From Marinitoga piezophila KA3 (GTDB lineage: Bacteria; Thermotogota; Thermotogae; Petrotogales; Petrotogaceae), in assembly GCF_000255135.1 (NCBI RefSeq), contig NC_016751.1:2108001-2172000 (forward strand): a stretch of DNA of 64,000 nt, written 5' to 3'. Positions 24,950 to 32,753 of the stretch are shown here, piece after piece; position 1 is the stretch's first letter; each line of letters opens with the position of its first letter. A program made the position numbers and the translations under genes. The notes beneath the pieces are model-generated. The model had not been told where the DNA came from. It did not search any database and was given only the letters and a program-made list of their open reading frames with translations.

Positions 24950-26659
24950 ATGAAGTTTGGAGATATCTTGCATAGTTATATTAAAAAATCTATTATCCAG
25001 AATGTTGTATTTTTCGCAATTATTATATTAATCTGGACTTTTTCGTTTTATATGTCATATAGCAATCTTTCTAATTACTCGCAGAATAATTATGACGCTT
25101 TTTCAGATGTTATGAATCATTATTTTTATCATTTAAAGTATATTAGTATTATTGATGATGAAAAGTTGCTTAAAGACATTAACATTAAAAGATTTTATGC
25201 TGTTGAACAAACAGGAAAGGTTAGAAAAACGCTACCAGATGAATTGTTTGAAGATAAATATATTAATCAGATACTTCTTTTTAAACTGCAAAATATGAAG
25301 AATATGGATACATTAATTTTAAAAACTGAGCTATTTTCAAATGAACCTGAGAAAATATATATTGTAAGTAAATATAATTCCTTATATTTAATAGGTGAAT
25401 TAAATGCTTTAAATTTACTGCATAATTCAACATACTATTTTTCGATAATTGATGAATCAGGAGAATTGATTTTATCTGATTTGAATATTAATAAATTTAA
25501 TTTTATTACAACTGATAACTTCAGGATATATCTTAACTTAAAGAAGAAATGGAAAAATATAACTCTTGTGACCTCTATTGATATTACAAAATATGTTATA
25601 TACAATATTTTTATTTCGATAATTATATTATTATTGATTTATGTGAATCTGTGGTTCAAAAAAAGAAATTTAAGTCTTATGGAAACCTTTGAACAGGAAT
25701 TTAATAAAATAATAAAGAGCATGGAAAGTTTCTTAAAAGAATTAAGAATTATGGATAGACAGAGTTTTATGATTTTGTCTGAAAATGATTTTGTGAATAT
25801 TCTGGAACCAATAAAAAAAGAAAAATTCCATTTTACTGAATTAGAAGAATTAAAAGAAGTTGAATTTTTAGCTATAAAAGAAATGATAGAATTATTTGAT
25901 GAAATTAGTGCATCAACAGAAGAATTAGAAGCTACAAATAAAGAACTTGAAGATTTATATAATCAGGTGGAAGATGCATATAATGATCTTGGGGTTTCTT
26001 ATAGAAAATTTTCTTCGCATCTTTCTGCAATAGCTGAAAAATATGATGAAATAACAGGTTTTCATATTGATAGGGTTGCAAAATATTCGCGGTTAATAGC
26101 AGAAAAAATGGGTTTTGATGCGAAATTTGTAAATGATATTGAAACATACGCACCTTTACACGATATTGGTAAATTGATGATAAATCATGATATATTGAAT
26201 AAACCTGGAGGGCTGACGGCTGAAGAATACGAGGAAATGAAAAAACATACATTATATGCTGAAGAAATATTTGGAAATGATGAATATTTCCAGATGGCTA
26301 AAAATATAGCATTATATCATCACGAAAAATATGATGGTTCTGGATATCCTTTTGGGTTAAAAGGAGAGGAGATTCCTATTGAAGCTCGTATTGTTGCGCT
26401 TGCTGATATTTATGATGCATTGAGAAGCGATAGACCGTATAAAGCTGGATACTCTCATGAAGAAGCTTATAATATTATAGTTAACGGTGATTTTAAAACC
26501 AAACCTTCTATATTTGATCCAGAGGTATTAGAAGTGTTTAAAAAGTATCATGAAGAATTTAATAAAATTTTTGAAGAATATCAGGAAAAATATGAAGTTA
26601 AAAAGGAAAAAAATAATGATATAAAAGATCATGGCGAAACAGAAAATGGTAAGGTATGA
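24950..26659 (+). CDS. Membrane HD-GYP domain protein (putative cyclic di-GMP phosphodiesterase)
   Basis: HD-GYP domains hydrolyse cyclic di-GMP. The protein has TM1 (about 15-36), an extracytoplasmic sensor region (about 40-210), TM2 (about 213-235), a cytoplasmic linker and coiled coil (about 240-360), and an HD-GYP domain (about 370-540) with His404-Asp405 (HDIGK), the HHEKYDGSGYP motif with GYP at 465-467, and the ADIYDALRSDRPY helix. The metal-binding residues look complete. The charged C-terminal tail is disordered. It is divergent from the chemosensory operon that makes cyclic di-GMP, so the two may act in opposition. Ribosome site AAAGGGG. Confidence 0.92.
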   Translation: MKFGDILHSYIKKSIIQNVVFFAIIILIWTFSFYMSYSNLSNYSQNNYDAFSDVMNHYFYHLKYISIIDDEKLLKDINIKRFYAVEQTGKVRKTLPDELFEDKYINQILLFKLQNMKNMDTLILKTELFSNEPEKIYIVSKYNSLYLIGELNALNLLHNSTYYFSIIDESGELILSDLNINKFNFITTDNFRIYLNLKKKWKNITLVTSIDITKYVIYNIFISIIILLLIYVNLWFKKRNLSLMETFEQEFNKIIKSMESFLKELRIMDRQSFMILSENDFVNILEPIKKEKFHFTELEELKEVEFLAIKEMIELFDEISASTEELEATNKELEDLYNQVEDAYNDLGVSYRKFSSHLSAIAEKYDEITGFHIDRVAKYSRLIAEKMGFDAKFVNDIETYAPLHDIGKLMINHDILNKPGGLTAEEYEEMKKHTLYAEEIFGNDEYFQMAKNIALYHHEKYDGSGYPFGLKGEEIPIEARIVALADIYDALRSDRPYKAGYSHEEAYNIIVNGDFKTKPSIFDPEVLEVFKKYHEEFNKIFEEYQEKYEVKKEKNNDIKDHGETENGKV

Positions 26660-26682
26660 AAAGTAAATAGGTGAACAAGGAT

Positions 26683-26812
26683 TCTTCCTGTATAATCCCG
26701 GGAATATGGCTCGGGAGTCTCTACCAGACAGCCGTAAACTGTCTGACTACAGGAAGAGAGATAATATAATTGTAATAAAGCATCTCTCTTCCTGGGGGAT
26801 GCTTTTGTTTTT
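26683..26812 (+). promoter_or_regulatory. Guanine-type purine riboswitch with expression platform
   Basis: The aptamer has P1 (TCTTCCTGTA 26683-26692 with TACAGGAAGA 26748-26757), P2 (CCCGGG with CTCGGG), P3 (CAGACAG with CTGTCTG) and the loops ATATGG and CCGTAAA of the purine class. The specificity base in GACTA (26747) is C, which selects guanine/hypoxanthine rather than adenine. The 3' strand of P1 continues as CAGGAAGAGAGAT (26750-26762), perfectly complementary to ATCTCTCTTCCTG (26782-26794); this 13-bp antiterminator would break the terminator at 26777-26812. Ligand binding locks P1 and allows termination, so guanine should switch the downstream permease off. Confidence 0.97.
26777..26812 (+). 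terminator. Riboswitch-controlled terminator
   Basis: Stem AAAGCATC/GATGCTTT extended by TCTC/GGGG pairs (26777-26805, TTCCT loop) and followed by TGTTTTTT. Its left arm overlaps the antiterminator. Confidence 0.93.
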
Positions 26813-26933
26813 TATGATTAAAATATTAAATTTTATTTAATTTAAATAAATTAGAAATAATTTTGTAAACTATTACTTATACAATAATGTTAAAGGTATA
26901 TTATATTTTTTAAAACTCAGGAGGTGTTATGGG

Positions 26934-28274
26934 GTGGAAAAGTTCTTTAAGTTAAGAGAAAACGGTACAACTGTAACAACTGAGATCCTTGCTGGTATTA
27001 CTATTTTTTTAAGTATGGCCTATATTTTATTTGTTAATCCAAGTATTCTGGTAACAGCTATGGCTCCAGGTGCAGAAGTTGGAAGCGATGTTTATACTCA
27101 GTATTTTGGTGCTGTAATGGTTGCTACAATTTTTGGTGCAGCAGCTGCAACATTGGTAATGGGATTATATGCTAATTATCCATTTGCTCTTGCTCCAGGT
27201 ATGGGTTTAAATGCATATTTTACCTATACTGTAGTTTTGAAAATGGGGATTCCATGGCAGGTTGCATTGGGTGCAATTTTTGTTGAAGGTCTTGTATTTA
27301 TTTTATTAACAGCTTCAGGGGCAAGAAGTTTTGTTGTAAAAGCTATTCCTCAAAATATAAAATTTGCCACAAGTGCAGGTATAGGTTTATTTATCGCATT
27401 TATCGGTATGAAAAATGCAAGTATTATAGTAGCTAATCCTGCAACATTTGTTGGATTGGGAGATTTAACTGATCCAAATGCATTAGTTGCAATAATTGGT
27501 TTAATTATAACAGCTGTTTTATTTGCGTTAAGAGTTCCAGGATCGATTCTTCTTGGTATTATTATATCAACAATAATAGGTGCTTTCCCAATTTTTGGAG
27601 TTACACATTATCAGGGAATAATCGGAAAGATTCCTGATATTTCACCAACATTTATGAAACTTCAACTTTCATGGGGTGATTTAGTAAGTGGTTCATTCTG
27701 GGTTGTGGTATTAACCTTCTTCTTTGTTGACTTCTTTGATACACTTGGTACATTAACAGGTTTAGCTCAAAGTGCTGGATTTATAAAAGATGGAGAAGAC
27801 TTCCCAAGATCAAATAGAGCATATATGGCTGATGCTATAGGTACTTCTGTAGGTGCATTATTTGGAACTTCAACAGTTACAACATATATTGAAAGTGAAA
27901 CAGGTATTGCACAGGGTGGAAGAACAGGTTTAACATCAGTAACTGTAGCTGTATTAATGCTTCTTATGTTATTCTTCTCACCTTTAGGATTAACAATTCC
28001 AGCTGCAGCAACAGCTCCAGCATTGATTTTTGTTGGTTCTTTAATGTTGAAAAACTTAACAAAAATCAGATGGGAAGATACAACAGAAGCTGTTCCAGCA
28101 TTTATAACAATTATAATGATGCCATTGACATATTCTATTGCTAATGGTATTGCTCTTGGTTTAATAGCATATCCATTAGTTAAGGTATTATCAGGAAAAG
28201 GTAAGGAAATTCACTGGTTAAACTGGGTACTTGCAATTGCATTTGTATATTACCTTATATATTTACAACATTAA
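26934..28274 (+). CDS. Purine permease of the AzgA/PbuG type
   Basis: A cytoplasmic-membrane transporter of about 13-14 helices (446 residues) for guanine/hypoxanthine-type bases. Family marks seen: GITIFLSMAYILFVNP near the N-terminus, ALAPGMGLNAYFTY, FFFVDFFDTLGTLTG and TSTVTTYIESETGIAQGG. Substrate choice is supported independently by the guanine-type riboswitch in its leader. The start is the GTG at 26934, nine bases after AGGAGG; an ATG at 26929 is out of frame and opens only an eight-codon reading frame. Monocistronic, closed by a terminator. Confidence 0.94.
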   Translation: MEKFFKLRENGTTVTTEILAGITIFLSMAYILFVNPSILVTAMAPGAEVGSDVYTQYFGAVMVATIFGAAAATLVMGLYANYPFALAPGMGLNAYFTYTVVLKMGIPWQVALGAIFVEGLVFILLTASGARSFVVKAIPQNIKFATSAGIGLFIAFIGMKNASIIVANPATFVGLGDLTDPNALVAIIGLIITAVLFALRVPGSILLGIIISTIIGAFPIFGVTHYQGIIGKIPDISPTFMKLQLSWGDLVSGSFWVVVLTFFFVDFFDTLGTLTGLAQSAGFIKDGEDFPRSNRAYMADAIGTSVGALFGTSTVTTYIESETGIAQGGRTGLTSVTVAVLMLLMLFFSPLGLTIPAAATAPALIFVGSLMLKNLTKIRWEDTTEAVPAFITIIMMPLTYSIANGIALGLIAYPLVKVLSGKGKEIHWLNWVLAIAFVYYLIYLQH

Positions 28275-28280
28275 TAAATC

Positions 28281-28308
28281 AAGGGCTGTTTCTTTTGAAA
28301 CAGCCCTT
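28281..28308. terminator. Bidirectional terminator after the purine permease
   Basis: A 12-bp stem (AAGGGCTGTTTC, TTTT loop) followed by TATTTTTGTTTT on the plus strand. The stop codon of the converging gene starts in the right arm. Confidence 0.9.
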
Positions 28309-29056
28309 ATTTTTGTTTTAATAATTCTAAAAAAATATAGAATAAGCGTTCATTACCATGAGTGCTTACAACATGAGATTGTGCCAGTGCAAACAACAGT
28401 GAATTACCATTGGATAGTTTTCCTTTTACCACGCTATCTGAGAAATGTTTTATAAACTCATGGAATTCTTTACGAGCTTCCTGTAAATTAATTTTTTTGG
28501 AATTTTTTTCGAGTATTTTAATGGGTTTTTCAGAAAAGATTATGAAAACATCGTAATTATTTATATCTTTAAAAATATACAACCTTCCAAGCTTTTCGTT
28601 TTCAATATTTTTTAAGTTTTCAATATTACATTCCTCGAAATATTTCATATCTATATTATTATCTTTATATTTTATACCAACAGCAAAAAAATCTCCTACA
28701 TCTTCGACACCAAATATCCTTTTTATAAATCGTTTTAAAATAAGCTTTCGTATTTTTAAAACGGTATTATAGGAAACATTTAAATCTTCAGAGATTTTTT
28801 TTATCATCTTTCCTTCGGCTAATTCATGAACAATTCTTACAAACTTCAAAGGTTTAATTCTTATATCCTTGAAAATAGTACCATTGTATCTTGACCATTC
28901 TCTCCTGCATGATTTGCATTTAAAATGATTTCTTCTTATTGTATAAACTTCTTTGCTTCCGCAATATGGACATTCGCTTTTTATATTCAATATTCCAGCT
29001 TCTATTAAAAATCTTTCTGCGCTGCTATCATCTTTTAATTTTTTTATCAAATCCAT
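28307..29056 (-). CDS. IS1595-like zinc-ribbon/HTH protein, probably a domesticated transposase end
   Basis: A 249-residue protein. Residues about 25-65 form a zinc ribbon (CPYC ... CKSC, then NGTIF) like the N-terminal domain of IS1595-family transposases, followed by a helix-turn-helix (about 80-115, ISEDLNVSYNTVLKIRK). The remaining part does not show the catalytic DDE motifs of the family; only the C-terminal end (FHEFIKHFSDSVVKGK) vaguely recalls it. No inverted repeats or target duplications were seen around it. So it may now be a DNA-binding regulator, or a decayed transposase. The ATG at 29056 is chosen because AAAGGAGAG precedes it; an upstream in-frame ATG has no such site. Confidence 0.75.
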   Translation of the reverse strand: MDLIKKLKDDSSAERFLIEAGILNIKSECPYCGSKEVYTIRRNHFKCKSCRREWSRYNGTIFKDIRIKPLKFVRIVHELAEGKMIKKISEDLNVSYNTVLKIRKLILKRFIKRIFGVEDVGDFFAVGIKYKDNNIDMKYFEECNIENLKNIENEKLGRLYIFKDINNYDVFIIFSEKPIKILEKNSKKINLQEARKEFHEFIKHFSDSVVKGKLSNGNSLLFALAQSHVVSTHGNERLFYIFLELLKQK

Positions 29057-29110
29057 TTTTATCTCTCCTTTCATTTTATATTTTATCACATTAATTAAGT
29101 CTTAATTATC

Positions 29111-29207
29111 TGCCACCAAAAAATTCTTAATCCTTAAATAATTTTGAAACATTTGAGGAGTATATATTATAAACGTGAAGATAAGTATTCAATAATTGCC
29201 ACCAAAA
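29111..29207 (+). repeat. Pair of 11-bp direct repeats upstream of the RND gene
   Basis: TGCCACCAAAA occurs at 29111-29121 and 29197-29207. The second copy runs into the ribosome binding site of the RND exporter gene. Function unknown; could be protein-binding sites or a small duplication. Confidence 0.5.
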
Positions 29208-29222
29208 GGAGGAGGAGATAAG

Positions 29223-31955
29223 ATGGAGTTAAACCGTAAAAATTCTATATTTATAGTTATTCTTGTAGCGGTTTTAACAATTGTGTTTGGTATCTATGCA
29301 GCAAAGGTCAGTGTTCATGATAATATATCAAGTTATGTTCCAAAAGATGATCCTGACAAGGTGATTTATGACGAAGTGGCAGATACATTTGGTTTAAACG
29401 GCATGATTTTAACAGCTGTAAAGTATGACGATGTGTATAAACACTTTCCAGAGATATATAAACTCACGGAAGAATTAAAGAAACTTGATGTAGTTGATAA
29501 TGTTATTTCACCTGTTAATGCTCCAAGGATTAGCACAACAGAAGATGGAGATATTTCAGTTGGAAACCTTGAATCAACATTTGATTTTTCAAGTATTAAA
29601 TCGTATAGTCCAGAAGAATTGAAAAATGAATTAAAAAACGATGATATGATTAAAGGAAAATTTATATCAGACAACGAAAAAAGCGTATTATTTGCAATTG
29701 GATTAAAAAAGGATGTTGAAGAGAAATCAGCAGGTTTAAAGGTTGAAAATGTATTTAAAGATGCAGGTGTTGATTATTATATCTTTGGTACAGCAATTGC
29801 GAATAGAGAAATAGAGGAAATAGTAAAAGATAATTTATTAAAGTTAATTCCTATTGTTTTAATTCTCGTTATGGCTGTTCTTTATTTTAGTTATAAGAAC
29901 ATAGCAGGTGTGTTATTGCCTATCATTTCAGTTTTGCTTGCTGATATATGGACAGTTGGAATAATGGAATTGTTGGGAATAGACTTTAACATAACAACAT
30001 CAGCAGTGCCAATTGCAGTTGTTGGTATAGGAACAGCATATTCAATTCATATTATCAGTAAATATTATGAAGAATTGCATAAGGGTATTTCAGCAGAAAA
30101 AGCTGTAAATGAAACATTGAAGCATGTAGGAACAGCAGTTGTTTTAAGTGCATTAACAACTATCGCAGGATTCTTATCATTGTTAACAGCTGATCTTACT
30201 CCTGTGTGGCAATTGGGAATATTTACCTCACTTGGTATAGCTTTAGCATTACTAATGGCAACTATATTTGTTCCAGCAATGCTTTTAATTTTCAAGCCAA
30301 AGTCGAAGGTAACATTATCTGAAGACGGAGAAAGTCCGTTTTTAAGAAACTTTACAGATAAGATTGTACATCATAGAGCCATTACATTGTCCATAATAGC
30401 AATTCTTGTATTATTTACAACATTCTATATTCCAAAAATCAAATCTGATATGCAAATAGAAAATTTCATGAGCGACAAAACACAAATGGTTAAAAGTTCT
30501 AAGTTCTTAAGAAATAATTATGGTGGAAATGATTATATATTCGTTGATTTAGTGGCTAAAGGAGACAATACATTCAGGGATTTCTACTTTAATAGATCTA
30601 TTAGAGATATTTCATTATTTGCAAAGAATTATGATGTTATTTCACAGATTTCAAATATAGGTGATGTTGTTGCAAATCTAACAGAAGGATTTACAGGCGT
30701 AAAGTACATTCCTGGTTCAAACGCAGCAATGGAACAGGATTATATGATGATTGAAGGTAGTGAAGGAATAGATAAGATATTATCCGCTGAAAAGAACGAG
30801 GGAATTTCTCAAATGATGGTAAACACCAAGAGTTTTAACAAGGTTAAAATCCTTGAAAATGACTTAAGAAAATATATTAATGATTATATCTATACAGATT
30901 ACAATACAGAAGAATTTGACGTTGAAAATCCAGAACACATAAAAGCATTTGAACACGAACTTAAACAATTCATAGTAGCAAGAAATGGAAAATATACAGA
31001 AGAAGTTTTAAATACAATGTTAAAAGCAAGAAAGGCTGATATAAACGAGATAATTTCAGGAATGGATAAAACAATGATATTAAATCTATTTAATAATTAT
31101 CTTGCTGAATATGGTGAAGAAACAATTGACATGAATACATTCAATGCATATTTAAAAGATCCAAAATCAGTGGATGAATATATTTCAGAATATTATGAAT
31201 ATTTTGTATATGATTACGAACCAACATTAAAGGCATTATATGTGGAAAATACTTTGAAATCATTAAATACAGGATTAAAAGAAAATTATATAAAAGAACT
31301 TTCACAATATGTAAATGATGAGGAAGTTGTAATTCCAGGGGGAAATAAGAAGTTATTGGTAAGGGTTACCGGTATTCCGGTATTAACAAACAAGGTTAAT
31401 GATATGGTATTTGACAATCAAAAAGAAAGTATGATGCTTGCCTATGCACTTGTATTTATATTATTTGCAATTCAAATGCATTCTGTGGTTCTTGGAATAC
31501 TCGCATTAATTCCTATTACTCTTACTATAATTGTCAACTTTGGAATAATGGGGCTAACAGGTATTTCATTAAATGCAGCAACAGTAACAATTGCATCAAT
31601 TACTATTGGTACAGGTATAGATTACACAATACACTATTTAACAAGATTTAAGAAAGAATATAGGCTTACAAAGGATAAGTTTAAGGCTGCAATAAGAACA
31701 TCAGCAACCTCTGGAAGGGCTATATTAATTAACTCTCTTGCAGTTATTCTTGGATTTGCAACATTTATATTCTCAGAAATAGGTATGTTAAGTCAGTTTG
31801 GTATTTTAACTGCAACAGCTATGTTAGTGGCTCCTATATTGACTTTAACAATATTCCCTATATTAATGACAATGCTTAATGAAAATCTTTTAAATAAATT
31901 CTCAAAAGAATCATTACTAAAAAGAAAATTAAAAATGGAGGAGGAGAAAGCATGA
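29223..31955 (+). CDS. RND superfamily exporter (MMPL-like)
   Basis: A 910-residue inner-membrane exporter with the two-fold RND plan: TM1 (about 7-26), a large periplasmic loop (to about 205), five helices (about 210-365) including GIGTAYSIHIISKYYEE, TM7 (about 390-410), a second large loop (to about 730) and a last set of helices including TIGTGIDYTIHYLTRF. Proteins of this branch move lipids or other hydrophobic cargo using the proton gradient. The next gene overlaps by four bases and encodes a LolA-like protein, then a barrel follows, which suggests lipid or lipoprotein transport across the envelope. The start is ATG 29223 with AAGGAGGAGG; the open frame upstream from a TTG is not needed. 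Confidence 0.93.
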   Translation: MELNRKNSIFIVILVAVLTIVFGIYAAKVSVHDNISSYVPKDDPDKVIYDEVADTFGLNGMILTAVKYDDVYKHFPEIYKLTEELKKLDVVDNVISPVNAPRISTTEDGDISVGNLESTFDFSSIKSYSPEELKNELKNDDMIKGKFISDNEKSVLFAIGLKKDVEEKSAGLKVENVFKDAGVDYYIFGTAIANREIEEIVKDNLLKLIPIVLILVMAVLYFSYKNIAGVLLPIISVLLADIWTVGIMELLGIDFNITTSAVPIAVVGIGTAYSIHIISKYYEELHKGISAEKAVNETLKHVGTAVVLSALTTIAGFLSLLTADLTPVWQLGIFTSLGIALALLMATIFVPAMLLIFKPKSKVTLSEDGESPFLRNFTDKIVHHRAITLSIIAILVLFTTFYIPKIKSDMQIENFMSDKTQMVKSSKFLRNNYGGNDYIFVDLVAKGDNTFRDFYFNRSIRDISLFAKNYDVISQISNIGDVVANLTEGFTGVKYIPGSNAAMEQDYMMIEGSEGIDKILSAEKNEGISQMMVNTKSFNKVKILENDLRKYINDYIYTDYNTEEFDVENPEHIKAFEHELKQFIVARNGKYTEEVLNTMLKARKADINEIISGMDKTMILNLFNNYLAEYGEETIDMNTFNAYLKDPKSVDEYISEYYEYFVYDYEPTLKALYVENTLKSLNTGLKENYIKELSQYVNDEEVVIPGGNKKLLVRVTGIPVLTNKVNDMVFDNQKESMMLAYALVFILFAIQMHSVVLGILALIPITLTIIVNFGIMGLTGISLNAATVTIASITIGTGIDYTIHYLTRFKKEYRLTKDKFKAAIRTSATSGRAILINSLAVILGFATFIFSEIGMLSQFGILTATAMLVAPILTLTIFPILMTMLNENLLNKFSKESLLKRKLKMEEEKA

Positions 31956-32719
31956 ACTACAAAAAGGGATTGGTATTACTCACAGTAATTATTTTAACAG
32001 TTGTTTCCGCATTTGCAATTACAGGGCAGGAAGTATTGGATCAATTGAAAGATGCACACGATAATTTCAAAACAGAAAAATCACTTGTGATCATGCAGTT
32101 AAAAGACGCTAATGGAAATATCAGGGAAAGGGAATTTGATATGTATATTATGCATGATGGCGACGACACACTTGCGCTTGTAAGATTTAATAAGCCATCA
32201 GAAGTAAAAAGAATTACATTGCTCACATTATCAGACGATGAAATTTACCTTTATATGCCAGCATATAGAAAAACAAAGAGGATTTCCGGCGGTGCAAAAA
32301 ATGGAAAATTTGTAGGTTCAGACTTTAAATACAACGATATTTCATTATTATACAACGAACAAAACGGCGATTACGATGCAAATCTTATAAATGAAGATGA
32401 TAAATCATATACAGTAGAAATAATTCCACATGAAAAGGACAGTGATTATGGAAAGATAGTAGCGTTAATAGAAAAAGAAAACATGCTCTTTAAAAAAATA
32501 GATTTTTATAACAAAAATGGAGAATTAATAAAGGTAATGACATTTAGCGATGTAAAAGATTATTCGGGTCATATTCTCGCAACAAGAATAGAATTAAACA
32601 ACATTGAAGAAAATCACTCAACAATACTTATTATTAAAAATGTTGAATTTGATATTCCAATTACAAAGAAATTCTTTAACAAGAGAAATATCTCAAAACC
32701 TGTTTTGAAGTATCAATAA
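31952..32719 (+). CDS. Periplasmic outer-membrane lipoprotein-sorting (LolA-like) protein
   Basis: A 255-residue exported protein with a signal peptide (cleavage likely after AFA near residue 22) and the fold pattern of the LolA-like family found beside RND exporters: LDQLKDAHDNF helix, KDANGNIREREFDMYIM, DTLALVRFNKP, DEIYLYMPAYRKTKRIS, and MLFKKIDFYNKNGELIKVM. It probably carries a lipid or lipoprotein moved by the RND pump. It overlaps the RND gene by four bases (ATGA), ensuring joint translation, and is followed by the outer-membrane gene after 34 bases. Confidence 0.9.
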   Translation: MNYKKGLVLLTVIILTVVSAFAITGQEVLDQLKDAHDNFKTEKSLVIMQLKDANGNIREREFDMYIMHDGDDTLALVRFNKPSEVKRITLLTLSDDEIYLYMPAYRKTKRISGGAKNGKFVGSDFKYNDISLLYNEQNGDYDANLINEDDKSYTVEIIPHEKDSDYGKIVALIEKENMLFKKIDFYNKNGELIKVMTFSDVKDYSGHILATRIELNNIEENHSTILIIKNVEFDIPITKKFFNKRNISKPVLKYQ

Positions 32720-32753
32720 TAAAAATAAAAAATAAGATTTTGGAGGCGAGAAT

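Noticed and set aside
29196-29222. TTG at 29196 as start of the RND gene
   Set aside because: It would translate the ribosome binding site itself; ATG 29223 with AAGGAGGAGG is clearly better.
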